This document shows, piece after piece, positions 7,144-14,975 of a DNA stretch of 19,169 nucleotides. The DNA comes from Clostridia bacterium (GTDB lineage: Bacteria; Bacillota; Clostridia; Peptostreptococcales; Anaerovoracaceae): assembly GCA_900754795.1 (NCBI GenBank), contig CAAEEA010000025.1, positions 1 to 19,169 of the forward strand, read 5' to 3'. The notes beneath the pieces are model-generated. The model ran no database searches and was not told the DNA's origin. It saw only the letters and a list, made by a program, of their open reading frames with translations. Each line of letters opens with the position of its first letter. Position 1 is the first letter of the stretch. Made by a program: the position numbers and the translations under genes.

Positions 7144-7608
7144 ATGCTGCGTAAAGCAACCACAAATGACAAAACTCAATGGGTAAGGCTAAACAGAGAG
7201 TTTATGGAATTTGAGATCACGGACAATAACCTGTGGAATCAGATAGATAAGGCCAAAGACGAAGAACTTGCGGAGGTCTTCGTCGAGGCGCTTGAAAATC
7301 CGGAGCATATCACTATATTCATGATCGAAGAAGACGGGGAAGTCATAGGCTTTGCCAATCTGATGACGATTTTCAGCGTCTGGTCAGAAGGCTATGCTCT
7401 GGTGATAGACGACCTTTATATCCGGGACAAGAAACGCGGCCACGGACTGGGAAGAAAGGTCATGGAAGAAATAGAAGACTACGCGCGCAGAAGCGGATAC
7501 AGAAGACTTCAGTTTCAGGCGGAGGAGACAAACCCCGACGCGAAAGCTTTCTATGAAAAGCTGGGGTACAAAGCCATCGCCATGAGCTTTTACGCGCGAT
7601 ATTTATAG
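7144..7608 (+). CDS. GNAT-family N-acetyltransferase
   Basis: The product is 154 residues with the GNAT layout. It begins LRKATTND, has a central MIEEDGEVIGFANLM strand pair, and carries the acetyl-CoA pyrophosphate loop KRGHGLGRKVM (R98, G99, G101, G103). The conserved end is NPDAKAFYEKLGYK (about 130-143). Upstream in-frame starts exist (TTG 7123, ATG 7126 and 7138), but the GAGG of the ribosome site (7132-7135) is 8 bases before ATG 7144, which also gives the normal GNAT N-terminus. It follows the nuclease candidate by 17 bases and is probably co-transcribed with it. The acetylated substrate cannot be predicted: small molecules, peptides or protein N-termini are all possible. Confidence 0.85.
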   Translation: MLRKATTNDKTQWVRLNREFMEFEITDNNLWNQIDKAKDEELAEVFVEALENPEHITIFMIEEDGEVIGFANLMTIFSVWSEGYALVIDDLYIRDKKRGHGLGRKVMEEIEDYARRSGYRRLQFQAEETNPDAKAFYEKLGYKAIAMSFYARYL

Positions 7609-7655
7609 AAAAGGCGGCTGTCGTCAGATAAGGCCGCCGGAAAGGAAATTCACAC

Positions 7656-9389
7656 ATGAAAGTAGACGTTTTAGTAGCAGAAATAGGCTCCACCACCACG
7701 GTGGTCAATGCATTTACAGATCTGGACAGCGACAGGCCGTGTTTTTTTGCTCAGGGTCAGGCGCCGACTTCGGTTCTTGACGGAGACGTAAGAATAGGCC
7801 TTCAGGGAGCGGTTGACGATCTGTGCAAAAAAATGGGCATTGACCATCTGGAATATGATCAGATGCTGGCGACTTCATCGGCCGCGGGAGGACTGAAGAT
7901 GACCGTACACGGACTCGTGTACGACATGACCGCCAAGGCTGCCAAAGAAGCTGCCCTTGGAGCGGGAGGAATCATCCACGACATCACGGTAGGCAGGCTC
8001 AGACGGACAGATCTCAAAAGGATAAAGGAAATCAATCCAAACCTTATCCTCATCGCCGGAGGCGTAGACTACGGCGAAAGGGATACTGCTATTTACAACG
8101 CCGAAATGATACGCAGCCTCGGCCTCAAAACACCTGTTGTTTACGCCGGAAACATCGAAAATCAGGAAGAAATGAAGCTGATCTTCGAAGACAGCGGACA
8201 ATATCTGTACATTGTAGACAACGTATATCCTAAAATAGATACCCTCAACGTAGAACCATGCCGCAAAGTTATTCAGGACGCGTTTGAAGACCACATCACA
8301 CACGCCCCGGGTATGGAACACGTGAGAGACATGGTAAACGGGCCTATCATACCTACGCCGGGCGCCGTTATGGAGTGTGCCAAAGTCCTTTATGACTGTA
8401 TTGGAGACCTGATGGTAATAGACGTGGGAGGGGCCACTACAGATGTTCACGCGGTTACAGAAGATTCAGACGCCGTTGCCCGTATTCTTACCGCGCCGGA
8501 GCCAAAAGCGAAGAGAACCGTAGAGGGCGACCTCGGCGTGTATGTCAACAGGATGAAAGTAATCGAATCCATCGGCGAAGAAAAGCTGCGCGAAGAATGT
8601 GAAAACAAGCTGCACATTGATCTTGACAAGACTCTCGAAACATATGTGGCCATTCCGAAAAATGAAGACGAAATCAAACTGGTAGAAAGGCTCACTCAGG
8701 AAGCAACCCTCAGAGCCGTCGAAAGACACGCCGGTCAGATAAGATATGTCTACGGTCCTTCCGGCCGTCAGACTCTCGCAGAGGGTAAGGACCTGACTCA
8801 GGTAAAATATATCGTCGGCACCGGCGGCGCCCTTACACGTCTGCCGCACAGAGTCGACATCATGGGAATGATTCCAAAGGACAACGAGACGGGAATGAAG
8901 CTTTATCCGAGCGAAGCGGTCAAGATCCTTGTAGACAACGACTATATCATGGCGTCTCTGGGAGTTCTTTCCAAGACCCACAGGCAGGGAGCGATCAGAC
9001 TTCTGTCTCAGAGTCTCGGCATGGAGCTTTCGGAGCAGGAACACACCGCCAATAAAGCTCAGTTCATCGAAGAACTCCAGAGGCTGAACGCCGCCAGCAA
9101 GGCCAAAGAAGAAGAGCGGATGCACCATATCGAAGAAATGGAAAAGATGGGTTACGATATGAGTGAATACAAGAATCCGGAAAAAATAGGCGGAGCTACT
9201 CACGAAGAAGTCGAAGCGGCCAAGCGTGAAGCGATGCTTAAAGACCGCACCGTCAAAAAAGGTGCGGATCTTATAGTAAACGCTGAGACGGCCGACGAAG
9301 AGGAAAGACAGGCCAACAAGAAAAAAGCAGGCTGCGACGGCGACTGCGACACCTGTACACGCCGCCACTGCCCTTACGGCAAAAAATGA
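7656..9389 (+). CDS. MutL/GlmL-like ASKHA ATPase, putative aminomutase reactivase
   Basis: This 577-residue protein belongs to the GlmL/MutL family found beside B12-dependent mutases. The ASKHA phosphate-1 loop is EIGSTTTVVNAF (9-20), the family stretch TSSAAGGLKMTVHGL follows near 75, and the second phosphate motif is VIDVGGATTDVHAV (about 254-267). Such proteins are thought to exchange damaged cobalamin or reactivate the mutase, so OraSE is the expected client. The last roughly 100 residues are charged and helical, ending in four cysteines (C560, C564, C567, C572), an extra not needed for ATPase activity. The ribosome site is AAAGGAAA and the start ATG 7656. A small GGCGGC/GCCGCC hairpin lies in the 47-base gap before it. 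No promoter is visible there. It is not the mismatch-repair MutL. Confidence 0.85.
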   Translation: MKVDVLVAEIGSTTTVVNAFTDLDSDRPCFFAQGQAPTSVLDGDVRIGLQGAVDDLCKKMGIDHLEYDQMLATSSAAGGLKMTVHGLVYDMTAKAAKEAALGAGGIIHDITVGRLRRTDLKRIKEINPNLILIAGGVDYGERDTAIYNAEMIRSLGLKTPVVYAGNIENQEEMKLIFEDSGQYLYIVDNVYPKIDTLNVEPCRKVIQDAFEDHITHAPGMEHVRDMVNGPIIPTPGAVMECAKVLYDCIGDLMVIDVGGATTDVHAVTEDSDAVARILTAPEPKAKRTVEGDLGVYVNRMKVIESIGEEKLREECENKLHIDLDKTLETYVAIPKNEDEIKLVERLTQEATLRAVERHAGQIRYVYGPSGRQTLAEGKDLTQVKYIVGTGGALTRLPHRVDIMGMIPKDNETGMKLYPSEAVKILVDNDYIMASLGVLSKTHRQGAIRLLSQSLGMELSEQEHTANKAQFIEELQRLNAASKAKEEERMHHIEEMEKMGYDMSEYKNPEKIGGATHEEVEAAKREAMLKDRTVKKGADLIVNAETADEEERQANKKKAGCDGDCDTCTRRHCPYGKK

Positions 9390-9430
9390 TCGAAGCAGAC
9401 CGCGCCGCGGTCTTAACAGGAGGAAAAAAC

Positions 9431-10519
9431 ATGTATCCAAGATTAGTCATAGACATCAGCAAGCTCAGATCCAATCTTGACGCTGTGGCTCATATCACAA
9501 AAGACGAAGGACATTGTTCCCTGATGATCGTCACTAAAGGAATGTGCGCGGATAAAGAAGTGGTGCGCATGATTGGAGAACATCCGGCCGTTGATTTTGT
9601 GGCCGACTCCCGTGTGAAAAATATCCGCACATATGCCGATGAAGTGCGTAAAAACGGCAAAAAGACCGTGCTTTTGCGCATACCGATGCATGATGAAGCA
9701 GCTGAGGTAGTCAAATACGCGGATATCAGCTTTAACTCAGAGCTTTCCACCATAAGACTTCTCAACGACGAAGCAAAAAAGGCGGGACTTGTCCACAACG
9801 TTCTTTTGATGATCGACCTCGGAGACCTCAGAGAAGGTATCTTCTTCAAAGATGAAGATCAGATATTCGCGGCAGTCGAAGAGATCCTTTCCATGAGCAA
9901 TATCAAGCTCTACGGAATCGGAGTCAACCTGACATGCTACGGAGCTATCATACCGAAATACGACAATCTTTCTCAGCTTGCAGATCTGGCTGCGAGGATC
10001 GAAACCAGATATGACATAAAGCTGAACATGGTCTCAGGAGGAAACTCCAGCTCTATCTATCTGATCGAAAAAGGACAGCTCCCCGGCGGTATCAACAACC
10101 TCAGACTGGGAGAGGCATTTCTTCTGGGCAATGATACGGCTTACGAGACAAAGCTGCCTGGAACAACGGGAGACGCCCTGATCCTTGAAGCTCAGATAGT
10201 TGAACTGAAAGAAAAGCCGTCTCTGCCGATAGGCGAAGTGGGGGTAGACGCTTTCGGCCATAAACCGTACTATGAAGACCGCGGCATCATCAGGCGCGCC
10301 ATTATCGCGATCGGCAAGCAGGATACAGAGCTTGACAGCATGACTCCGCTTGATGAAAAGATCGACATCCTCGGCGGAAGCTCGGATCACATCATCCTCG
10401 ACGTGACCGGCTCCGATACCGAGTACAAAGTCGGAGACATTGTAAGATTTACCCTTGGCTATGGCGGAATGCTCAAAACTGCCACCAGCCCATATGTGGA
10501 AAAAACCTATATCAGATAA
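9431..10519 (+). CDS. orr: Ornithine racemase (PLP, alanine racemase fold)
   Basis: Orr interconverts L- and D-ornithine, supplying the D-isomer to the OraSE aminomutase. The 362-residue protein begins MYPRLVIDISKLRSNL. The PLP lysine is K36 in IVTKGM, as in alanine-racemase-like fold type III enzymes. Later landmarks are NVLLMIDLGDLREGI (about 129-143) and VSGGNSSS (about residue 202), which fits a PLP-phosphate contact. The frame opens at 9386, overlapping the MutL-like stop, but AGGAGG at 9418-9423 is 7 bases before ATG 9431, which also gives the family N-terminus. It is last in the ornithine block and is followed by a terminator. A generic alanine/amino-acid racemase call is possible from sequence alone; the operon context supports ornithine. 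Confidence 0.9.
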   Translation: MYPRLVIDISKLRSNLDAVAHITKDEGHCSLMIVTKGMCADKEVVRMIGEHPAVDFVADSRVKNIRTYADEVRKNGKKTVLLRIPMHDEAAEVVKYADISFNSELSTIRLLNDEAKKAGLVHNVLLMIDLGDLREGIFFKDEDQIFAAVEEILSMSNIKLYGIGVNLTCYGAIIPKYDNLSQLADLAARIETRYDIKLNMVSGGNSSSIYLIEKGQLPGGINNLRLGEAFLLGNDTAYETKLPGTTGDALILEAQIVELKEKPSLPIGEVGVDAFGHKPYYEDRGIIRRAIIAIGKQDTELDSMTPLDEKIDILGGSSDHIILDVTGSDTEYKVGDIVRFTLGYGGMLKTATSPYVEKTYIR

Positions 10520-10531
10520 ATACGCGGTGGC

Positions 10532-10624
10532 GTTGGCTGTTTTTCGCCAACTCCGTAAAAAAGCCGGCATTAACCCGATTCTTACCATGCAGACAAAGGA
10601 AAACGGTTAAAACGCCGGCTTTTT
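10532..10624 (+). terminator. Terminator after orr (two hairpins)
   Basis: GTTGGC (10532-10537) pairs with GCCAAC (10546-10551). Then AAAAAGCCGGC (10558-10568) pairs with GCCGGCTTTTT (10614-10624). Inside the large second loop, TTAACC and GGTTAA extend the stem imperfectly. The final TTTTT run makes this a credible, somewhat long intrinsic terminator that ends the orr transcript. Confidence 0.7.
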
Positions 10625-10700
10625 GTCGCAGTCAGCAAAACGGGCAACATGCGCCTGACCGCGGTTTTAGATATGTTTGAAAATCTTCACAAAACTTTCA

Positions 10701-10742
10701 TTGCCAACTGACCGGGACTCAGTTAAAATTGACTCGGAGTCA
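10701..10742 (+). promoter_or_regulatory. tetR promoter with tandem palindromic operator candidates
   Basis: TTGCCA (10701-10706), 17 bases, TAAAAT (10724-10729) is a good sigma-A promoter. TGACTCGGAGTCA (10730-10742) is a perfect 13-base palindrome directly after the -10. A 10/13 match, TGACCGGGACTCA (10709-10721), sits in the spacer exactly 21 bases upstream. This arrangement fits autorepression by the TetR protein encoded next. Confidence 0.7.
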
Positions 10743-10766
10743 CTTGTATATAACGGGGAGAAACAG

Positions 10767-11432
10767 ATGAAACGAGCAATGACACAAGAAGCCAAGAACG
10801 CCCGAGCCAGCAAAATATTGGACGCGGCCGAAAAAATGCTTCTTACGACAGATTACAAAGACCTCAAAATGTCAGAGATCGCCAGAGCGGCCGGAATTTC
10901 AAGCGGACTTATTTTCACATACTTCAAGACCAAAGAAACCCTTTTTCTCAGTCTGCTGTGGCGGGAATTTGAAAAACGGGTAGAATATCTGGAGAAAGTA
11001 ATAGCCGAAAGCAGGCCTGCCGGGTTTGACGGCATCAGACGGCTGGTGCTTGCCGAGCTGGAACACGTGTTATATGAAAGCCCGGTGTATATCAAGCTGG
11101 AGCCCATGAGGCCGTCCATACTCGAAAAAAACGTTGATCTGGACTTCCTTGCCGCAATGCAGCATAAACTTTCGGAAAAAGTGATAGGCCTTTGCGAAAT
11201 GCTCAGCCGCGGCGGAGCCGTAACGAAAGAAGACGTGCTGGAAATATTTTTCGTAGAGATCGGCATGATTATAAGCGGAGGCCTGCAGGAAGCTCTTACA
11301 CCGGAGCAGCCGGAAGGAGAAAGGACGGCTTTCGATATGAGGCAGAGTATAATTGAGAGAATGGCCTGTTATCTTAAAGGCCATCGCCTCGCCAGAGAAC
11401 AGGAAAATAAAAGGGGTAAAGGAGAATCTTAA
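10767..11432 (+). CDS. TetR/AcrR-family transcriptional repressor
   Basis: The product is 221 residues with an N-terminal TetR DNA-binding domain. RASKILDAAEKMLL (13-26) is helix 1, and MSEIARAAGISSGLIFTYFKTKETLF (about 35-60) contains the helix-turn-helix. The C-terminal roughly 150 residues form the variable ligand domain and give no substrate. The start at 10767 follows GGGGAGA. The reading frame extends back to 10677, but that part covers the promoter and operators. The TAA stop abuts the ATG of the ABC transporter gene with no spacing, so the two form one transcription unit. The likely role is ligand-relieved repression of its own operon. The family call is firm; target and ligand are inference. 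Confidence 0.93.
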   Translation: MKRAMTQEAKNARASKILDAAEKMLLTTDYKDLKMSEIARAAGISSGLIFTYFKTKETLFLSLLWREFEKRVEYLEKVIAESRPAGFDGIRRLVLAELEHVLYESPVYIKLEPMRPSILEKNVDLDFLAAMQHKLSEKVIGLCEMLSRGGAVTKEDVLEIFFVEIGMIISGGLQEALTPEQPEGERTAFDMRQSIIERMACYLKGHRLAREQENKRGKGES

Positions 11433-14400
11433 ATGCTTCAGATACAACATATAAAAAAAGAATACAAGACCGGCGATCTGGTGCAAAAGGCTCTCGATGA
11501 CGTGAGCCTCAATCTCAGGGACAACGAATTTGTAGCTGTCCTCGGACCAAGCGGTTCCGGCAAAACGACGCTTCTGAACATAATCGGAGGTCTTGACCGC
11601 TATGACAGCGGCAACCTGATAATAAACGGGATTTCCACGAAAAAATACAGGGACAGAGACTGGGACTCATACCGCAATCATACCATCGGTTTCGTTTTTC
11701 AGAGCTATAACCTGATACCTCACCAGAGCGTGCTGGCCAATGTTGAACTGGCGCTTACGATTTCGGGTATCGGCAAAGAGGAAAGACGCAGGAGAGCCAT
11801 AAAGGCGCTGGAAGAAGTCGGACTTGGCGATCAGCTCCACAAAAAGCCGAATCAGATGTCCGGCGGACAGATGCAGCGAGTGGCCATAGCGAGAGCGCTG
11901 GTAAATGATCCCGACATATTGCTTGCCGATGAACCGACAGGGGCTCTTGACAGCGAAACCAGTATTCAGGTCATGGATCTGCTCAAAAAAGTCGCGGAAG
12001 ACAGGCTCGTTGTGATGGTAACACACAATCCTGAGCTGGCGCAAAAGTACGCCACCAGGATCGTAGCGCTGCGTGACGGCAAGATAAGATCAGACTCAGA
12101 TCCCTTTGAACCTGAAAAAGACAGCCTTGCGGAACCGCAGCATAAGAACATGGGAAAGGCCTCCATGTCTTTTCTGACAGCTCTTTCGCTGAGTTTCAAC
12201 AATCTGAAGACGAAAAAAGCCAGGACAATCCTGACCTCTTTTGCCGGCTCGATCGGAATAATCGGAATTGCCCTGATATTATCTCTGTCTACCGGAGTAA
12301 ACAGATATATAGAGACGGTGGAGACTGAGACTCTTTCGCAGTATCCCCTTCAGATACAGAGCACCGGTATAGACCTGACTTCCATGCTGACGGATATGGG
12401 AAGCGCTGCCGAAGGCGAAGGAGACGGCGCCGCGTCCGGGAATTCTGAAAAGGCAGGGGACGACATTAACGTTATAGACATGCTTTCCGGAATGTTCGCC
12501 ACGGTTAACTCCAACGACCTGACCGCTCTTAAAGACTATCTTGAAAACGGCGGCAGCGGCATTGAACAATATACCAGCGCAATCGAATATTCATATGATA
12601 CAGATCCGCTGATATTCGGCAAAACTGACGGCGGCTACAGGCAGGTGAACCCGGACACTTCTTTTGAGGCGCTGGGATTTGGGTCGTCTTCCGGAGCCAA
12701 CAGCATGATGTCAACGATGATGAGCACCGATATGTTCTATCAGATGCCTGAAGACCCGGACCTGTATCAGAGTCAGTATGACGTTAAAGCGGGACGCTGG
12801 CCGCAAAACTATAACGAATGTGTACTGGTGCTGACTCAGAACGGCAATATCAGCGATTTTATGCTATATACGCTCGGACTGAGAGATTACAGAGAACTGG
12901 ATGAAATGATACAGCAGTTTATCAATGAAGAAAGCGTTACGGTGCCGGAAAGTAGCGGCTCTTATTCATATGAGGAGATACTGGACATTTCTTTCAAACT
13001 TGTAAACGCCGCTGATATGTATGAGTACGACAGCAGGTATGGAGTGTGGAAAGATAAAGAAGACGATAAAGATTATATGAACAGTCTTATTGAAAAAGGC
13101 GAGGAGATAAAAATCGTAGGAATCGTCCAGCCTTCAGAAGACGCCAACGGTCTGATGCTTATGGCCGGCATAGGCTATCCTGCTTCCCTTACAGAACATG
13201 TGGCGGAGCAGGCAGCCCAAAGCGAGATCGTGAAAGAGCAGATCGCGGACAGAACGGTGAATGTGTTTACCGGAGAATCTTTTGGCTCGGAGAATGAAAG
13301 CGGCGGACCGGATCTGTCGGGACTGTTTTCAATAGATACTTCAAAACTGCAAAGCGCTTTTAAAGTAGATGAACAGGCGCTGTCTTCGGCCATGGAAGAC
13401 ATCTTCGCCGATGCCGCCGCTTCCGGGGGAGGAAGTATTTCAACGGAGACCATACAGCAGATGATGGCCGGCATGTTTGCGTCATATTTACAGACGCCTG
13501 AAGCTTCCGCCATTGTGGCGGGCGGCATTGCTGAAATGATACAGGCAAACGGAGGAATGACGATCTCCGCTGAACAGATGCAAAGCCTTATGACTGAGAT
13601 CATGCAGGGTTATCAGCTGTACGCTCAGCAAAACGGGTATACCGATCCGGCGCGTTTCGGTGAATATCTGGCGGAATATATGGAAACAGCTGAAGCAGAG
13701 GCCGTGATAAACAGCTGGACAGAAGAAAACTTTGGCAGCATGGAGAGCATGACGCCTGATCCGCAGCTTATGAGTAAGATGACCGCTCAGCTGATGGCAG
13801 GTTATATGGAATATGCCCGGTCTGCCGCAGGATCCGCGGAAATACCGGGAACGGACGCGGGCATGGCAGTTGATACTGATGCCATGGCTTCAGAAATGGC
13901 TGCAGCGATGGAAAACGCCATAACCATTGACGAAAACGCCTTTGCCGAAAGCTTCAAAATGGATATGGACGGGGATGAACTCACAGAACTAATGATGTCC
14001 ATGAGCGGCAGTGAGAGCGCCACAGCCGAAAGCAACCTGCGCTCTCTCGGATATGTAGATTTTGACGACCCGAGCATGATAAGCATCTATCCCCTTGATT
14101 TTGAAAGCAAGGAACAGGTGAGCAGGATCCTCGACGAATACAACGAAGATATGAAGGCTTCCGGAAATGAAGAAAAAGCGGTGACTTATACGGATATAGT
14201 GGGGGCGATGATGTCTTCGGTTACTACGATCATTGACGTCATAAGTTATGTGCTCATCGCCTTTGTAGCTATTTCGCTGATAGTATCCTCTATAATGATC
14301 GGAGTCATAACCTACATCAGCGTCCTGGAAAGGCAGAAAGAGATTGGAATCCTCAGAGCGATCGGCGCTTCAAAAGGCAATATCTCTCAGGTATTCAACG

Positions 14401-14645
14401 CTGAAACCTTTATCATCGGCCTGTGCGCCGGAATTATGGGAATCGCAACTTCGCTGCTTATCCTGATACCGGGTAATGCCCTGATACATCATCTGGCAGG
14501 AACAAATGATGTCAGCGCCGTACTCCCGGCAATACCGGCAGTGATTCTCATATTGCTTAGCGTCGTATTGACACTGATCGGCGGAATAATCCCTTCGCGC
14601 AAAGCCGCAAAGAGCGACCCGGTGACAGCATTGAGAACAGAATAA
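11433..14645 (+). CDS. Fused ABC ATPase-permease (MacB/FtsX type) with large ectodomain
   Basis: This 1070-residue membrane protein has an N-terminal ATPase: Walker A GPSGSGKTT (38-46), Q-loop Q90, signature MSGGQMQRV (142-150), Walker B ILLADEPTGALD (162-173) and H-loop H198. One membrane segment follows (about 266-288, TILTSFAGSIGIIGIALILSL). A roughly 640-residue extracellular part comes next, then three C-terminal segments (about 934-962, 992-1015, 1029-1055), the FtsX/MacB four-segment topology. The ectodomain is Met-, Ala- and acid-rich from about 645 to 890 and is far longer than the usual MacB core. The start follows AAAGGAG and abuts the tetR stop. Exclusion of peptides, antibiotics or lipids by a mechanotransmission mechanism fits the family, but the substrate is unknown. 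A strong terminator follows. Confidence 0.9.
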   Translation: MLQIQHIKKEYKTGDLVQKALDDVSLNLRDNEFVAVLGPSGSGKTTLLNIIGGLDRYDSGNLIINGISTKKYRDRDWDSYRNHTIGFVFQSYNLIPHQSVLANVELALTISGIGKEERRRRAIKALEEVGLGDQLHKKPNQMSGGQMQRVAIARALVNDPDILLADEPTGALDSETSIQVMDLLKKVAEDRLVVMVTHNPELAQKYATRIVALRDGKIRSDSDPFEPEKDSLAEPQHKNMGKASMSFLTALSLSFNNLKTKKARTILTSFAGSIGIIGIALILSLSTGVNRYIETVETETLSQYPLQIQSTGIDLTSMLTDMGSAAEGEGDGAASGNSEKAGDDINVIDMLSGMFATVNSNDLTALKDYLENGGSGIEQYTSAIEYSYDTDPLIFGKTDGGYRQVNPDTSFEALGFGSSSGANSMMSTMMSTDMFYQMPEDPDLYQSQYDVKAGRWPQNYNECVLVLTQNGNISDFMLYTLGLRDYRELDEMIQQFINEESVTVPESSGSYSYEEILDISFKLVNAADMYEYDSRYGVWKDKEDDKDYMNSLIEKGEEIKIVGIVQPSEDANGLMLMAGIGYPASLTEHVAEQAAQSEIVKEQIADRTVNVFTGESFGSENESGGPDLSGLFSIDTSKLQSAFKVDEQALSSAMEDIFADAAASGGGSISTETIQQMMAGMFASYLQTPEASAIVAGGIAEMIQANGGMTISAEQMQSLMTEIMQGYQLYAQQNGYTDPARFGEYLAEYMETAEAEAVINSWTEENFGSMESMTPDPQLMSKMTAQLMAGYMEYARSAAGSAEIPGTDAGMAVDTDAMASEMAAAMENAITIDENAFAESFKMDMDGDELTELMMSMSGSESATAESNLRSLGYVDFDDPSMISIYPLDFESKEQVSRILDEYNEDMKASGNEEKAVTYTDIVGAMMSSVTTIIDVISYVLIAFVAISLIVSSIMIGVITYISVLERQKEIGILRAIGASKGNISQVFNAETFIIGLCAGIMGIATSLLILIPGNALIHHLAGTNDVSAVLPAIPAVILILLSVVLTLIGGIIPSRKAAKSDPVTALRTE

Positions 14646-14699
14646 GATATGCAGAGAAAAAGCAGGCAGGGATCGTATTCCGCCCACTTTCCCAAAAGT

Positions 14700-14741
14700 A
14701 CAGATTTAGTCGGGGCGACCCCGACTAAATCTGTTTTTTTT
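14700..14741 (+). terminator. Perfect hairpin terminator after the ABC gene
   Basis: A 16-base-pair perfect stem (14700-14715 with 14719-14734) closes a three-base CGA loop and leads into a run of eight T (14734-14741). On the opposite strand only a short TTTT follows, so it may also weakly stop the convergent flavoprotein transcript. Confidence 0.92.
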
Positions 14742-14745
14742 GTAT

Positions 14746-14856
14746 TTTGGTCGGGGCTATTGCAGTCCGGACTGTCATAAGAAAGATAAAACAAGCCTTA
14801 AATAGAGAGATTTACGTCATAACAGAACATAAAAGCGACCTATCGCCCCGACCAAA
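14746..14856. repeat. 111-base element bounded by 12-base inverted repeats
   Basis: TTTGGTCGGGGC (14746-14757) and GCCCCGACCAAA (14845-14856) are perfect inverted repeats around 87 bases that include the perfect palindrome CAGTCCGGACTG (14763-14774). The termini share the GTCGGGG core of the terminator just upstream. A mini inverted-repeat transposable element or a structured RNA is possible. No clear target duplication is visible: TTGT occurs just outside both ends, but imperfectly placed. The frame open across it codes nothing recognisable. Confidence 0.5.
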
Positions 14857-14870
14857 TTGTGATTATGAAA

Positions 14871-14899
14871 GATTTGGCAGGGATTGCCCCTGCCAAATC
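14871..14899. terminator. 12-base-pair palindromic hairpin downstream of the flavoprotein gene
   Basis: GATTTGGCAGGG (14871-14882) pairs perfectly with CCCTGCCAAATC (14888-14899) around a five-base loop. On the minus strand it lies 77 bases after the flavoprotein stop and is followed by TTTCATAAT, a weak T-tract. It may act as a poor terminator or as one of the related palindromes of this island. Confidence 0.4.
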
Positions 14900-14915
14900 A
14901 TCAAAAAACAAAATT

Positions 14916-14975
14916 CAGTCGGAACCACGGCCGCGCTCAGTCGGAACCACGGTCGCGCTCAGTCGGAACCGCGCC
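14916..14975. repeat. 22-base tandem direct repeats, 2.7 copies
   Basis: Two 22-base units (14916-14937, 14938-14959) differ at one base. A third is partial (14960-14975). Each starts CAGTCGGAACC. The array abuts the stop codon of the minus-strand flavoprotein gene with no gap. There are no spacers, so it is not a CRISPR. Apart from these elements the 14646-14975 gap shows nothing coding. Confidence 0.75.

Noticed and set aside
7609..7655. Terminator between the GNAT and MutL-like genes
   Set aside because: The GGCGGC/GCCGCC stem has a 14-base loop and no T-tract; too weak to call.
9270..9389. Radical SAM motif (CX3CX2C) in the MutL-like tail
   Set aside because: The spacing matches, but it is at the extreme C-terminus with no accompanying barrel or SAM-binding motifs, so only a metal-binding tail is claimed.
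8466..9440. Long antisense open frame of 324 codons
   Set aside because: It lies opposite the well-supported MutL-like gene, has no ribosome site of note, and its Phe/Val-rich translation is typical of a mirror frame.
14916..14975. Possible CRISPR array
   Set aside because: The repeats are contiguous without spacers, only 2.7 copies occur, and no cas-like gene is present.
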